From positions 124,001 to 188,000 of the forward strand of contig MU400525.1 in the NCBI GenBank assembly GCA_022578965.1: a stretch of DNA of 64,000 nt. Reading direction: 5' to 3'. This DNA is from Xylaria sp. FL1777. Taxonomy: Eukaryota; Ascomycota; Sordariomycetes; Xylariales; Xylariaceae. The notes below the pieces were generated by a model. The model was not told the DNA's origin. It saw only the letters and a list, made by a program, of their open reading frames with translations, and made no database searches. The first letter of the stretch is position 1, and every line of letters starts with the position of its first letter. Shown here one piece after another: positions 44,030-56,382 of the stretch. The position numbers were made by a program, and so were the translations under genes.

Positions 44030-46258
44030 ATGCCTACACCTGTCTCTACCACAAGGAGGCCGCCAATTACATTAGCGCAATTGTCATCCTATGACGATAT
44101 TCTCACCGACGCTCTTGTTGACCATGTGAGTTTGACCGGCACACATGGTTCTTCAGCTCATTCATCGACCAAACGAGCGCCTACTAACCGTTGTGAGCTC
44201 TAGGCCTACTACTGGACAACAATTCCCAAGAATCGCCCTTCTTATCATCCCTCTAGGGGTGTCACAGAAGAAGCGATCACCAAAATAATTCAATCGCATC
44301 TAGTTGTAGATCCAAATGTTGAGCTTGCCGAGTCTGAGCTGCTTGCGACAGATGGTCTTCGGCGATTCTACAGTGGGCTGAAGACGCCAAAGGAGCAAGA
44401 CGATTTTCGCGCCCATCTTCGTCGGTATATGCGCATTTATCTGCCCGACTGCCCATTTGAGGTATCTTCAACCAATCGCTACACTATTTATAGCCATGAG
44501 GCTGCGATAACCGCTCGGAAGTATATCAAAAAGGGTCAGCCTATCAAATACCTCTCAGGAATCCAGGTTATGATCACTGCGAAGGAGGATAAGGAGCTCG
44601 CGAAGAGGAAGAAGGATTTCAGCATTGTAATCAGCTCGAGGAACAAATGCGCTGCTCTTTTTATGGGGCCTGCTCGATTCGCCAATCATGATTGCGATGC
44701 CAATGCTCGCCTGATGATAACTGGCCAGACTGGGATTGAGATTGTTGCAACCAAAAACATTGATGTGGGCGATGAGATCACTGTTTCATACGCAGAAAAC
44801 TACTTTGGGGAGGACAACTGTGAATGTCTGTGCAGGACCTGTGAGGAGAATGTTGCAAATGGTTGGGCACACGGTGGAGGAGGTGTTGTATTGAAAAAGA
44901 GCATCGAAGATTCGAATCTCGAAGGGTACTCTCTACGCCGTCGAAGAAGAGACGAAAGTTGTGCATCTGGCTCCCGCACACCCTCAGTCACTCCGGACAT
45001 CCGGCCCCGGATTCGAAAAACGAAACCCAAAAGGCAAAAAGGTGGCCCGGAGCGGGAAACACTAGGTGATTCTCCTGCTCCTCACAATATTCTCCGAGAA
45101 AAACGAAAAAGAGAATACGAATCTCTACAGTCACCTCCTACCACGCCAGCGAAGCGACTTAAGACACTCCAGTACGAGGTGGAGCCCGTTCCTACCCCAG
45201 ATGCATTAGAGAGCCGAAGCAGTGATGAATCTACCTCTAGTGCGCATTCGGCTTCTGATTCCGCGAGCCCGGATGCGATGGTGATGACTGACGTGACAAC
45301 GCCTGAAGAGGAAATCCAGGAGGTAGCTCTGCAATCTCCAGTATTAACGCCTATCCGACCTCGAATCCTAGCATTGAAAGTGGAAGACTCAGATTTGTCC
45401 TCTCTCTCAGATCTATCGCGCACGCCATCTGTACCTCCCGTCCCAAACACGGAGTCACTAGCAAGCCTCGACGAAACCCCGATCATTAGCGTCATTGCTT
45501 CAGAAATGGAAGTTCCTATAACGGATGATAGTCAAAGTGATGGAATTTCATCCGACGACCTTGTTAATTTGCCAACTTCGGCTACCACCGTTTCTGAAGA
45601 GATACTATCTATTTCGATACCTTCGCCCGAAGGTGTCCTCGAAATGCTAGATCAAGAGCCGACTCGCGGTCGACCGCGTGGGAGGGGTAGACCGAAGAGG
45701 GGTGAAGAACGTAAAGTGGCTGAATCGACAGACGAACCCACCCAGGTTACCAAAAAGCGAGTGCCCGGTGATTACACTCTTACACCAGTGCTCCTGGCCG
45801 AGCCCAATATGGCTTGGATTCACTGCACTGTGTGTGGTGATGCGTTTGTTCAGCAGAACGCTTATTTTACGCGAAGCTCTTGTTTTCGATGCGAACGACA
45901 TTCTAAGCTTTACGGCTATTCTTGGCCTAAGACTGAGAAAGATGGTCCAGCTGACAAAGAAGAGCGCGTTCTTGATCATCGCACTATTCATAGGTTTCTA
46001 GACACAGAAGAAGAGGCCAGAATTCGAGGTCGGAAAGTGCCAGTTGCCTCTGCTAGCCCTACCAAACTCAACCACAACCCGGTCTCCAGTACCATCGACA
46101 CCAGCCTTGTTAAACGAGGCCCAGGAAGGCCGAGAAAGCATCCCGCGACACAGCCCAGTCTAAATGATGCAGATGTAGAATTTGAGGACGAGAATTCTCT
46201 CAGTCCACGACGGACATATCGACGAAGGCAGTTGAGCTTGAAAGCTGTCACGTGCTAG
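44030..46258 (+). CDS. SET9: Histone H4-K20 methyltransferase Set9 (KMT5 / Suv4-20 family)
   Basis: Methylates lysine 20 of histone H4 in chromatin. Exon 1 is 44030-44125 and exon 2 is 44204-46258, with a 78-nt intron (GTGAGT, CTACTAAC branch, CTCTAG, phase 0), giving 716 residues. The N-terminus ([29 protein letters not shown]) is the helical Suv4-20 extension. The SET domain has ARKYIKKGQPIKYLSG, the cofactor-site motif RFANHDCDANARL near residue 190, GDEITVSYAENYF near 221 and a post-SET zinc cluster CECLCRTCEE near 237. The remaining 460 residues are disordered and Ser/Pro/Glu-rich, with AT-hook-like RGRPRGRGRPKR (about 495) and RGPGRPRKHP near the C-terminus, and a conserved Cys-containing stretch (WIHCTVCGDAFVQQNAYFTR) that may bind zinc. 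Confidence 0.95.
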
Positions 46259-47322
46259 GACCGCCTTCATCAGCACTTGCACTGTGCTTCTCACATAGCG
46301 AGTTGCCTAACTCTGGCGACTTTTTTCATCCGCATAAAATGTATTGCCACAGCAATTGTATTATACTACCTAGGAGCATCGGGTAACGGCGTTGCATAGC
46401 CTCTGTTTGAAGTTTTGTATCAGAAGTTATGGCATACGATAGTAGGATGGTCTGCATACAGCTTCGAGAATCGGAACTAATCCATGTAATCCAATTATTA
46501 TAGTAGATGAGCTTGCCTCTTGAATTAAGTTTTGCGATGCTTTTAATCATTCATCAACATACATTTTTTTGGTCTCCAACGTAAAGTGAATCGTGATGGT
46601 TCTCTCTACCATAGCCTCATGTGCCCTCGCTCTATTCACACGAAATCAAATTATTGAGATCTCATGGAGCAATAAGGTCGATGTTAGTAATTGGCCCGCG
46701 CGAGGGGCCTGATAGCCACGATCTCATCATACCTAGACTGCGGGAGGGCACTTCAGTCTTTAGTATTAAGGCTCCGACTGTCTAACCTTGCTCTAGCCCC
46801 TTCCAAGTAACTCACCGATAAGAAGTCCAAATGCGGTTTCAGTGCGCTCAACACGCCGTAATTACTGATGAACTCATCCTAGATGGTCTCAGGCACATCG
46901 TGCTCGTACTCCTTTATTTTCTGCACACTGATGGGTTAGGTTAGATGTGCGTATTTATGGATCACTTAGCCTTGTAGTTGGTGGAACAGCAGGTTGTGAT
47001 AATGGGTTCTAGGGATCGGAGACCTCGTTTTCGTACCGTTTATTCCAGAGAGACGGCGGGCCGTCCTCTCGACGGCCAGCGTACTACACCACTACGACTG
47101 AATCGTCGTGGGTTGAAATATCGTTCCGCCTGGGTTGATGTGTACTCTATGAATTATCAAACCTATGTGGCAGTTAGCGAGGCAACAGAACGAAGACCTA
47201 TGTTTAATTGGTACCAATGTGTATGTTGATCTTTGAAATATATAACTTAGCCCATCACTATAAGTGGCTGAGCCAGCACTCTGTCGTATCTAACAAGTGA
47301 GTAAACTACGAATGCGGGCACA
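46259..47322. other. Region between SET9 and the HET relic
   Basis: Mostly without coding potential. An 83-codon open frame at 46978-47229 is basic (RDRRPRFRTVYSRETAGRP) and lies just upstream of the HET relic on the same strand. It might be a piece of the same decayed gene, but shows no HET motif. Confidence 0.4.
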
Positions 47323-49125
47323 TTGTACCATCTTAAGTTGGGTTTAGATGATTCATTTATAGGTTATAACGACACTATGTACGATATCACAAGAAGTTTA
47401 CTACCGGTTCCTGTTCCAGGCTTCTCGAGAGTGTCGTCGGAGCACGGTATCTCTGCGTCGACTGCCTCTGCGTCCCTCAAAATGACCAAACGACAGATGA
47501 TAGTGTCAGACTGATGAAGGATATCTACTCCGCCTCCAGAGTCACCATCATCGCAGCCACAACTTCATCCAGCATATACACATCGGGAGCCAATAGTCAT
47601 GGCTGGGAGCTGGCATTCATCGCATCACTGGGAAAACATCGTCCAGGACATATAGTCCACATAATCCGGGAACCATAATCCAGGAAGCCGCAGACAAAGA
47701 AGGGATACTCAACGCGCAGTCTTCATAGGTCGCTACTCGCATCACACTGGGCCATTTCCCTTAACGAAACAGCATTCTGAGATTATCAGGGCGCTATATG
47801 GTGGTACAAGTCATTGATTACTTCCCAGGAGACACAATCGACTATGCCGACATCACCCTTGCTACTATGTACAAGAACCGACCAACCCTATCTCTTATCT
47901 CCTGTTGTCATTCCACATAAAATACCATCTCAGTAGCTTACTGCTCTTTCAAGACCAAACTTTAGGGTTTATAGGGAACTCGTCTATCGGTACAATTATC
48001 GCAATCTGACGCATCCCAAGGATACCCTGTTAGCCATTTCTGGGGTGATCAATGCTTTATTTAGCACGTGTTTTCCTCGGCGGCTTCATCAACGGAATAC
48101 TGCTATTTTCCTAGATTCCTCACTTATTTAGAAACCACTGCTCAAGGCGAGAAAGAGAGTCAGTTCTGCCGTAGACCCCAAACCGTCCTCCCCGTTGCCA
48201 TCCTAGTCTTGGGTCGGATGGCAATGTCGCGTGATGCAGTAAGCCTAGAAATGTGGTCTAAATTACGAAACCCATTATCCCAGTTACGATGAATCATTTC
48301 CGAGGAATAGGAGAGGATTTTTAAACCCCCTTCGAGGAGAACGAGGAAGTTTGTTAATTGGTCTGCCTCGACTAGTCTGTCTGACGGCGACCCCTTACCC
48401 GAGCCGGAAATTATCTGGCATTACAAGAGATCTTGGGATGATCATCATGGTCTCGAGGGAATGATATCCAGCTTAAGAAGAAAATGGTCGTAATCGGCTC
48501 CACAAACGACGTTCAGGAGCGAAAAGAGCCAAGCGAGGGGTATCTCCACGAGTCGGCCGGTTTGGCAAGCTTTCGCTACCCCGTGCTTATTAAAAACAGC
48601 CCATCAGCCGCTGAGTACCAAATAGATAGGCGCTTCCTCTCCTGTATTACAGCTACAGCGAAATTTAAAATACGGAGAATTCTTCTTCCCCATGAGAGGA
48701 AGATGGTACCATTTTCCCTGCAAGTAAGTGGTGGTGGTGCTTTGAGCACCTCTGTTCTAGATACGGAGCTTTATGAAAGTGATCCTGATTTAGAGTCGTG
48801 TTGTCTAGTAATTGCCCCTGAAGATGATCAGGGGCGACAGGCCGGATTGCTTAGGGTGATGTATGATGACAACAGCATCAAGGGGCAGCAGACGGTAGAG
48901 CTCATAGCTATCTCTCAGGGTAGCCCGAGCTGCATAGAGGCTGCATTGATATATGAGGAGACGGTCGACAGACTAGGCTGTTACCGGCTTGGGGATCGCA
49001 ACAGCGACCACTACATTTCATATCATCTGAGGCTACCCACCAAAAGGAAGGTGAGAGCCAGGATAATAGTTCGAATGACAGTGGGCTTAGTTTTGATGGT
49101 AGAGGAATGGTTGCCAGTAGAATAA
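47323..49125 (+). pseudogene. Decayed HET-domain (heterokaryon incompatibility) gene
   Basis: HET-domain proteins mediate non-self recognition and cell death on hyphal fusion. Their motifs appear here in order but in different frames with stops. The segment at 47436-47600 reads GARYLCVDCLCVPQND and LMKDIYSASRVTIIAA, matching the HET core (RYLWVDCLC, M..IY..A..TIIAA). Near 48080-48110 there is FLGGFINGILLF, which fits the usual downstream GIL/GFINGLPE-like block. At 48190-48225 the usual PSWSWVGW motif is interrupted by a stop in place of its first Trp. An open C-terminal portion, 48484-49125, carries VELIAISQGSP, typical of the end of such proteins. Frame changes and nonsense codons between these blocks indicate a pseudogene. 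Left boundary is approximate. Confidence 0.75.
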
Positions 49126-49816
49126 GAATGTACGCCGCATGACTTCTATAATGTACCTTGGGTCCAGGGAAAAGAAAATTACATGGAGAGGAGAGTAGTA
49201 GGACCAGTGCCTAAGCATATCTGGGAACAAAACTGTGGGACACTCCAAAAGATTGTGCTTGGTTGAGACAGTATATTGGTAGGCAATTCCTAGGTATTCA
49301 AAGTCATCGCGTTATCGTTATCATTATCATTGAATTCATATGCCTCGTAATCATGAACCGGCCCTTATCCTCGATGGAAGTTATCCAAAAACGCCAAGAA
49401 GTCGAGTTCTCGAAAACACAGTCCCGGGTTACTGTTATTCATGGTTACCGCATGACTAACCTATAGAAGTTTTGGTACTAAGCCTCGATCCATCCGCGCC
49501 TAGCTCGCCTAGTCGCACGAAAAGACGAGAATTGTGATGACGCTACCCGGCGTTGCTAAGGCACGTCCCCTCCGTTCGAAGTCCCCCTCAGGGTCGGAAG
49601 CAAAACCGAAACAATTCAATCCCCCCTGTGATTTATGACTAGGAAGCACTTGCTACGGCTTGGATTTCTTCTTCAATTGGTTTCAACTATTCACATTCAC
49701 TACCAACTGACGCGTTGGTGGTGGCGCGGGCGGCATCGAGTACGCGCTAGCGGTATCGCAGCTTGTTGTTGTCTTTGTTTACCAACAGGAGTAGGAGGGC
49801 GAGGAGGTTGAATCGG
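49126..49816. other. Intergenic region
   Basis: Between the HET relic and the coiled-coil gene. Nothing recognisable; one 67-codon frame without domain. Confidence 0.5.
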
Positions 49817-50673
49817 CTAAAATCTATTATGATTTGGGGGTAATGGGTTCCGCATAATCGGTCTCGCGTGGTTAGGATTCGGCACCGGCGGTCGGAGTGG
49901 TAGCCTCTGTGCTTGAATCGGTGGTCTTCGGTTATGTTGAACGGGGACTTGGTGGTTCATAGGCATCTGTCGCATCGGCATATTGTTCGGTCTCGTGTGC
50001 TGTTGTAGCCGTGGGACCTGTTGATGCTGTCTCTGCTGCAGCATCCGGTCTGCTTCCAATCGCAGGTTCTTCTCGAACATCTGTTGCCGCTGCATTTGTT
50101 TTCGCGCTGCTTCGGCTTCGGCTCTTCGCCGAGCCTCCCGTGCGCGCATCATATCTACTTTCCTTTTCTCTTGAGCTATTGCATTGGTTTTCTGAGCTAC
50201 CTCGGCCTCGAGCTGTGCTAATTTCATGCGATTTTTCCGTTGGCCTTGCTCTATAGCTGCCAGTTTCTCGGCTGTCTTCAACTGATCCGCCCTACACTGC
50301 TGGCGTTTCTTGTATGTTTCTTCCACAACACGTTGCATCTGCAAGATACTCGCTCTCGCATCCTTTATCTTCTGGGGCTTCGTATTTGGGCTTTGTGAAT
50401 ATGATGCGACGAGCCTCTTCTGCGCTTCCAGGCGCCTTTCGTCCTCCTGGCACATTGCCTTAAGCGAGTTGAGTTTCATCCGAATTTTTAGGCCTCGCTC
50501 TTTGCCCTCTCTAATAACCCTATCGGTTGACTGGATCAACTGCTGTACCTTCGCATGTCTATCCTTGACTTCATTCAGTATTCTCTGCCTGGACATAGCG
50601 TGAGCCGTAAAGTAGCACAGTTGACATTAATGGGCAGAGCGAAAGGCCAAACGTACTTCCGGTTTATGTCCAT
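49817..50673 (-). CDS. Coiled-coil, Gln/Pro-rich protein, unknown
   Basis: Exon 1 (50673-50657) is 17 nt and encodes MDINR plus two bases. A 68-nt intron (GTACGT...GTCCAG, phase 2) leads to exon 2, 50588-49817, giving 262 residues. An alternative start inside the intron at 50596 would replace the first residues with MS. Residues 5-190 form a nearly uninterrupted basic coiled coil (KVQQLIQSTDRVIREGKERG, KLAAIEQGQRKNRMKLAQLE, AREARRRAEAEAARKQMQRQ). The last 70 residues are Pro/Gln/Asn/Arg-rich and disordered. No signal peptide, TM or catalytic motif. I do not recognise the family. Confidence 0.72.
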
Positions 50674-51250
50674 CTTGCGTTGCTATACAAGGTATTACCG
50701 CACTAGGTAGGATACGTTACGGTATTGAAGCCTTCGAGCTATCACGATTGCACTCGACACATTTAATGTGTTAGATAGAGTATCTGACAAAAGGGTTTAA
50801 TCAAGGTCGGCAGTCTGTTATATACTAATTAATCAGGAGATAAACACATGGTGGCATAGCATCTTGGTGTATAGCTGACCCCTTTACCCTCCAGTCATAG
50901 TGTTAAGCGACCCCCCATTTCACTTGTCAGCTTCAAACAGTGCTAAAATAAGCATTCAGCGCATCGGTTACCTCCAGCCGACAAAACGCTTCTAGAGCGT
51001 CATTTAAAAATGTCCCAACAACGGTGTCGTCGATATAGTCGCGCTCATGCAAGAACGCGTGGTCGCGCGAGACGCGGTTTTGCGAAGTCCTGGTTATTTG
51101 ATACTGCTCTGACTTCTGAATCTGGTCCTGAAACTGTTGCCTTCTAGCATTGTTTGGCATGACTCTGTCGCATCACGCCCACGGGTCTACTTTGCGGGAG
51201 GCCGGCTAATGCTGCCATGCGGCCTGAGAAGTGTAAGGGCTGCACCGAAT
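50674..51250. other. Intergenic region
   Basis: Contains a 75-codon minus-strand frame (50933-51160) that is hydrophilic and helical (NDALEAFCRLEVTDALNAYF). It could be a terminal exon of the decayed gene upstream of it on that strand, but no join was found. Confidence 0.35.
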
Positions 51251-52111
51251 TCACAACGCCCCCTGTTTAGTAAGGAGGGTTTCCTGGCCAATGACCCGGT
51301 ACAGGGCTTGCTTCAGGAGTGCGTTTAACACGTAGCCCGCGAACAGAGCTGCCTGTATCGTCACAGCCACCTGAAGTGTTGGGCGGGTGATTCGCACGGG
51401 AATGCTTGTCAGCGCGTGCCAATAGCTGGAGTAGTGGCAGGCTACATAGAGCGAGGTTGCACCCCAGTGCTTGGCGACAATGTTAACGTCAAGCGCCGCT
51501 CCGTTCCTGGCCGTATGCGCTTCGTCTGACGCGAGGGCATGATTTGCGGTATGGTGATGCAAAGCAACAGGCTTACGCCCACTGGCAGTTCCTTGCGCAC
51601 AGCAAAGATAGCACCAGTCAACTGTACCACCACCACCATTAAACTAAAGATAAGACCATTACATATGACTGCCACCTGCTCCAGAATGGCTGCTGCTCGC
51701 AGATGACCGGTGTGACGAAGCTCAGGTTGTGCGAGCCCGGCGTTGGGGGAGTTGGAGTCGGACGATCTCCTACGCCTCGAGCAGCGCGCCATTGGCCGCT
51801 TCGAAGCTATTGCCGTGGTGTATGCTGGCAGTCGCCAATGACGGTTTGCTTTGTTCGTTCCCAAAGACATCCCAGCATCTGATATCCCACAGCACCCGGA
51901 AATCCCTGACGCAGCCGGTCACGCACTCGGTGACATAATAGGGTGTGAGTATGGCCGAAAGTAGCGACCTGTGAGGGTCCAGGTTCTCGGCGAACAGTGG
52001 GATCGGCGCAGAGTGCTGAGAACGGACAATGCAGCCACTGACTAGCTGGTGAGTAAAGCGCCTCAGAAACATCGTGAACGCTATGCTATTTAATACACAT
52101 CTCGGCCGCAT
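51251..52111 (-). pseudogene. Decayed membrane-protein-like region
   Basis: On the minus strand three successive frames each carry plausible protein segments. The last two hold hydrophobic helices (VICNGLIFSLMVVVVQLTGA; ALFAGYVLNALLKQALY), and the first is rich in Ser/His/Leu (52111-51770). The pieces overlap in different frames, and no set of canonical introns joins them cleanly. I read it as a frameshifted relic of a multi-pass fungal membrane protein, without naming a family. A real gene with several introns is the alternative. Confidence 0.25.
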
Positions 52112-55100
52112 TCAAGGCCTCCCAAAGTGTAAATACTTGCATCCCTTACGTAGCATAGCCTGCCTGCCCACAGTCTCAGTGAGCTGACTGCTGCAGCAAA
52201 GCAAGTGCATTTTATGCATGTCAGTATTTGGGGGTTGCGTCGTTACTTGTGGGAGGTAAATTGATCTCCGACTTTGAGGAGCGAGCCGCTGTGGTAGACG
52301 GTTCACTACATGACTAACTTGATACTTCACTAAGACATAGCCTAAGTCCAATGCTTTGAGGAAGTTTTGAGCACCGGTATGTGTTGCTATCTGTCAGTTC
52401 GTGCGAGTCGCGAGGAAATCTAGTAATAGTCTGCATGGATCATCTTACTCATTTTCAACCCTTCTCAAAACATCCCCGTCGATATCCTCTAGTTTATAAG
52501 ACCTAGATCAAGTGCGACAAGGGAATATTCCGAAGGTGTGCAACCGGACTGTTCAGTGCATGTAACAATTATTGCTAGGTTAAGGGAGAAATAGAAATCC
52601 TTTCGACTTGGGCTGAATTTATACATCATTATACCCCCGCGTGCACTGACCACCTCCCACAGGGGGTGAGGGGATGGCTGCGATCTTACTGCTGATTACC
52701 TTCGTGAGACACACCACATCTCGGGGCGATGTGTAGCTAAGAGCGAGGAGCTAGGTGTCTTGATGAATGAGCTCTCACTCAAGCAACTGTAGGCCATTGA
52801 TGGCCGGTTCACGGAGGATGTTTTAGATACGTTTAACTATGAGACAAGCGTTGAGACGAGATCCGCAAAGGGTAGTACTAGCCAGGTACGTGTTCTAGAG
52901 CAAGGCAAGGTTCTCAAGGCTATGTTGGCTTAAAGGGGATGATTTTAAGACATGACTACTTGTTTATAATAAAATTTATCAGAAATTTTATGATTTTACT
53001 AATTACTATTATAAGTTTGAATTACCTACTTCATACGTATCAGAGTCGTGCCGACCCGACAGGGCGGGACCTAATGCATCTCGAATCCAAAAGGGAGTAG
53101 CGTGCTTTTTTGTCCACTAATGTTGGGCCCACCTTTAAAGCTACGGCTTTTAATTCCGCCAGGTTACGTTGTTACGTTGTGTCAGGGAATGCCATTGTGG
53201 TTGTATTGTTGTTGTAGAGGTGATAGAGGGGACCTGGCGTCCTAACACTATAGCTACACCATATATACATAACTAGGCCATACTTATTATTAAAACCCGC
53301 TGTGCTGCCTTTGCAGCGCGGTCCTTCTACCTACGTAACCATAGGTAAAACCGTACAAAAAGCCGGAGAAAACCCCCTAGGTCATACTTACACATTAGGC
53401 CCATTAATGTATACGCTAGTCAGACTGCAGTAATGAAAATTTCTGGGCAGAAATTCTACAAAATATGAGAAGAATATAATATATTGATAACGTACATACT
53501 GATGACTCAAATTCTTATTGTGGATGGTGGGCTGTAGTGTAAACACAAAGTAAAGGCTACCGTTGTTGTCGAAGAATATAATCAATGATTAATTAGAAAG
53601 GGGCGGAAGAATCACATAATTATCCTATCATTCCTACCTTCGATTGGGAAATCGGCTTCTTGATCCGCCTTATCTCCGACTAGACTTTGGTGGCCCTAGT
53701 CTTGACCTCGCGAACAACATGGGCTATGCGGGGATTCTACTAAGGTCAGCTGCTCGCGTTTCTGTTTAAGTCGGACCCGGGACCTTACAATAGTATTTCT
53801 GGCAGAAGAAAAAGTCTTGTCTAGCTTTGGCTGGAATATCTTGTAGTCACCATTTGTCTTGCTTTGAGTAATTAAAGTGATGTTCATGTATTTGATAATC
53901 ATGCTTTGTAATGACGGAGCTTGCTTAAGATGGTTACGAAATGAGAGGCGAGATTGGCGATACTTATACTACAACAACGACTGAAACAGCTGGCCAATTG
54001 GCTTAGCCCGTAGTCATCGACAACAAACGAAACTCACTGATTGATCGGGACAAGATACATGAGGGGTTGCCTACCACCATGGGTTGCCGTTGACACTTAA
54101 TCCCCAAGTGCTAGGCACAGCTAGATATCGAAGCAACTGATTCCACATAGCTCAGCCGCAACACTATGTAGAACCTTTTTCAACGGGTAGGATTGCAGTC
54201 TGTATCCTCTCCTTACGATCTGATGAAATTTTGAGTTTGAAAAAAAAGGGGGCTAATTATTAATTTATTGAAGAATGTGATGATGGTGTTGTTGTTGACG
54301 TGACCGCTTTTTGCTGCTCCTATTAGCTGGCCCACTCTATTAGTTCCATTGAAACGGTTAAAATTTTGGAACGGTTTTTGAGGTCCGTTTTCTTCTGCAT
54401 AAATAATTCCTTACCTAGGTAGTCACCTGACTAACAAGAGGGTGGGCCGGGCCCGCTAAGCCCGTATAAATTTGGTAAAACCACACTAGTTAGGCTTTAG
54501 AAGGTATCTAGAACTTAATTCTACGCTACAGTGGTCCAGTCACCCGAAGGTGGTATACAAATCATAAGACTTCTCATGCCTAGTATATTATGCAAGAAAC
54601 GCTATCTTTTAAAAAGGCCCTGAAAGAATTAAAATCCCTATTCTAGTGCTTCCTGTGTTCAGTTTTGCTCAAATAGTTATCCTTTTATGCTATTGCACTT
54701 TTTATCATTGCTGCTCAGTCTTGGCTTATCCGAGACATTTTGTACAGCTTTTATAAATGCCAATTTATAAATGCCAAAGGATGACAGAATTATACGTATA
54801 AACCTGGCTCCAGTCTAGTGGGCGGAACTTTTCCGAATGGTCATACAAACCTTTTGCGCTATAAAAATTTACTGTAATTCGAGTGCACTCCTTTTTTTTC
54901 CCTTTTAAGCAATATCATCTTTTTAATTATCGTCCGTAGAAGTCCCTGTGCCTTCATGACTCGTTGACTATTCCCCTTGTCCATTTTTCATATCAAGGCC
55001 AGCGCTACTCATTTTCTTAGCATGAATAGCTCACGGCCGAATAGCTCTTATAGTGGGTACTATCGAACCACGACGGTCAGATGAACCGGCTTCTGATGTT

Positions 55101-55524
55101 GGCCGTACCAACATATCTAGCTAATGAGCATATAGTGTACTTGTAAAGAACCAAACGGATCAGTTGGTTGAACTGTTGGGAGATGCCTGGATTGACCGGC
55201 CCGTCTCAACTTGATGGACGACAGCCAAGTGACACTTGCATGCATCCAAACCAACACTCATGACGAATTCCACTGCACCAAGCCACCTAGAAACGGACTA
55301 CGCACTCTTTTTATAATATTGCAAGCCGGAAGTTCAGTTAGTCACAGAAAGGATAAATCATAGCTCTCCCTCTCGTATTCTCCCTAGATTAACTATCTAC
55401 TAAATACTGTATCTTATTTGACATTGTTGTGTTTGTGTCCATCTATCGTTCTCCTCTAAAACTAAGCCGCTGCCATAACCACTTTGTAAAAATCGTCGCC
55501 CGCTCCCCTCTGTCATCAGTAAAC
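52112..55524. other. Gene-poor region with decayed fragments
   Basis: About 3.4 kb without an intact gene, A+T-rich between 52950 and 54950. One fragment at 52763-52935 (plus) starts with Met, has an internal stop after nine codons, and then reads open through FTEDVLDTFNYETSVETRSA and VLEQGKVLKAMLA, suggesting a relic of an unknown gene or mobile element. The last part should contain the GST promoter. Confidence 0.5.
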
Positions 55525-56382
55525 ATGGCTGCACCCTATGAGCTCATCTACTATGGAGGCGTTCCGGGTCGTGGCGAGCACATCCGCCTCGTCCTGGAGG
55601 AGGCGGGCGAGTCTTACTCGGACACCGCAACCCTTCCCTTTGACCAAGGTCGTGAGGCCGTGACCACGATTCTGCAAGGCCAGGAAGGGAACCCACCTTA
55701 CTACGCCCCTCCTACTTTTAAGCAAGGCGACCTGATCATCGCGCAAACGAGCAACATCCTCATGTTCCTTGGCCGTAAGTTCGGACTCTCTGGATCGGGG
55801 GAGAACGATTTTTATAGGGTCAACGCCCTTGCTCTTACCGCGCTAGACGGCTTGAGCAACGAAGTCCATGATTGCCACCACCCTATTGCCGTCGAGCTGT
55901 ACTACGAAGAACAGAAGGAGGAGAGCCACAGACGCAGCAAGGAATGGGTGAAAACCCGCCTCCCCAAGCACCTCGGTTACTGGCAGAGGGTCCTAGAGAG
56001 CACTGATGGTCCTTGGCTATTGGGTGACACGTTCACCTACGCCGACATAGTCCTATTCCAGGTAAGTTTCTCCTCTTCCAGCCTTTAATATGCCCGAGTC
56101 TACTCCACGAGAGCTCGTTTCTCAATATGACACTGAATACGCCTAGCTCGCCAGTCACTAACCAACTGAAAACTGCAACAGTGCATAGATGGTGTTCATT
56201 TCTCTTTCCCAAAGGCAATGATCCAGGCCAGGCAGTCTGGTAAATACGACCTGGTCTTCCAGCTGTGGGAGGCGGTACAGGCACGACCGAACATCGCGGC
56301 GTACCTTTCAAGTGCGAGGAGGCAGAAGTATGATTGGGGGATCTACCGCTACTATCCGGAAAATGATGTCGTTTCCGACTAG
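55525..56382 (+). CDS. Glutathione S-transferase
   Basis: Conjugates glutathione to electrophiles. Exon 1 is 55525-56061 and exon 2 is 56182-56382, with a 120-nt intron (GTAAGT...AACAG, phase 0), giving 245 residues. The thioredoxin-fold N-terminal domain begins YELIYYGGVPGRGEHIRLVL, with the catalytic Tyr at position 9 or 10; the glutathione-contact segment is QTSNILMFLGRKFGL. The all-helical C-terminal domain has GPWLLGDTFTYADIVLFQ followed across the splice by CIDGVHFSFPKAMIQ and the tail IYRYYPENDV. It fits the alpha/sigma-like group of fungal cytosolic GSTs. An in-frame upstream ATG at 55429 would add 32 residues that resemble a mitochondrial presequence (see findings). Confidence 0.93.
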
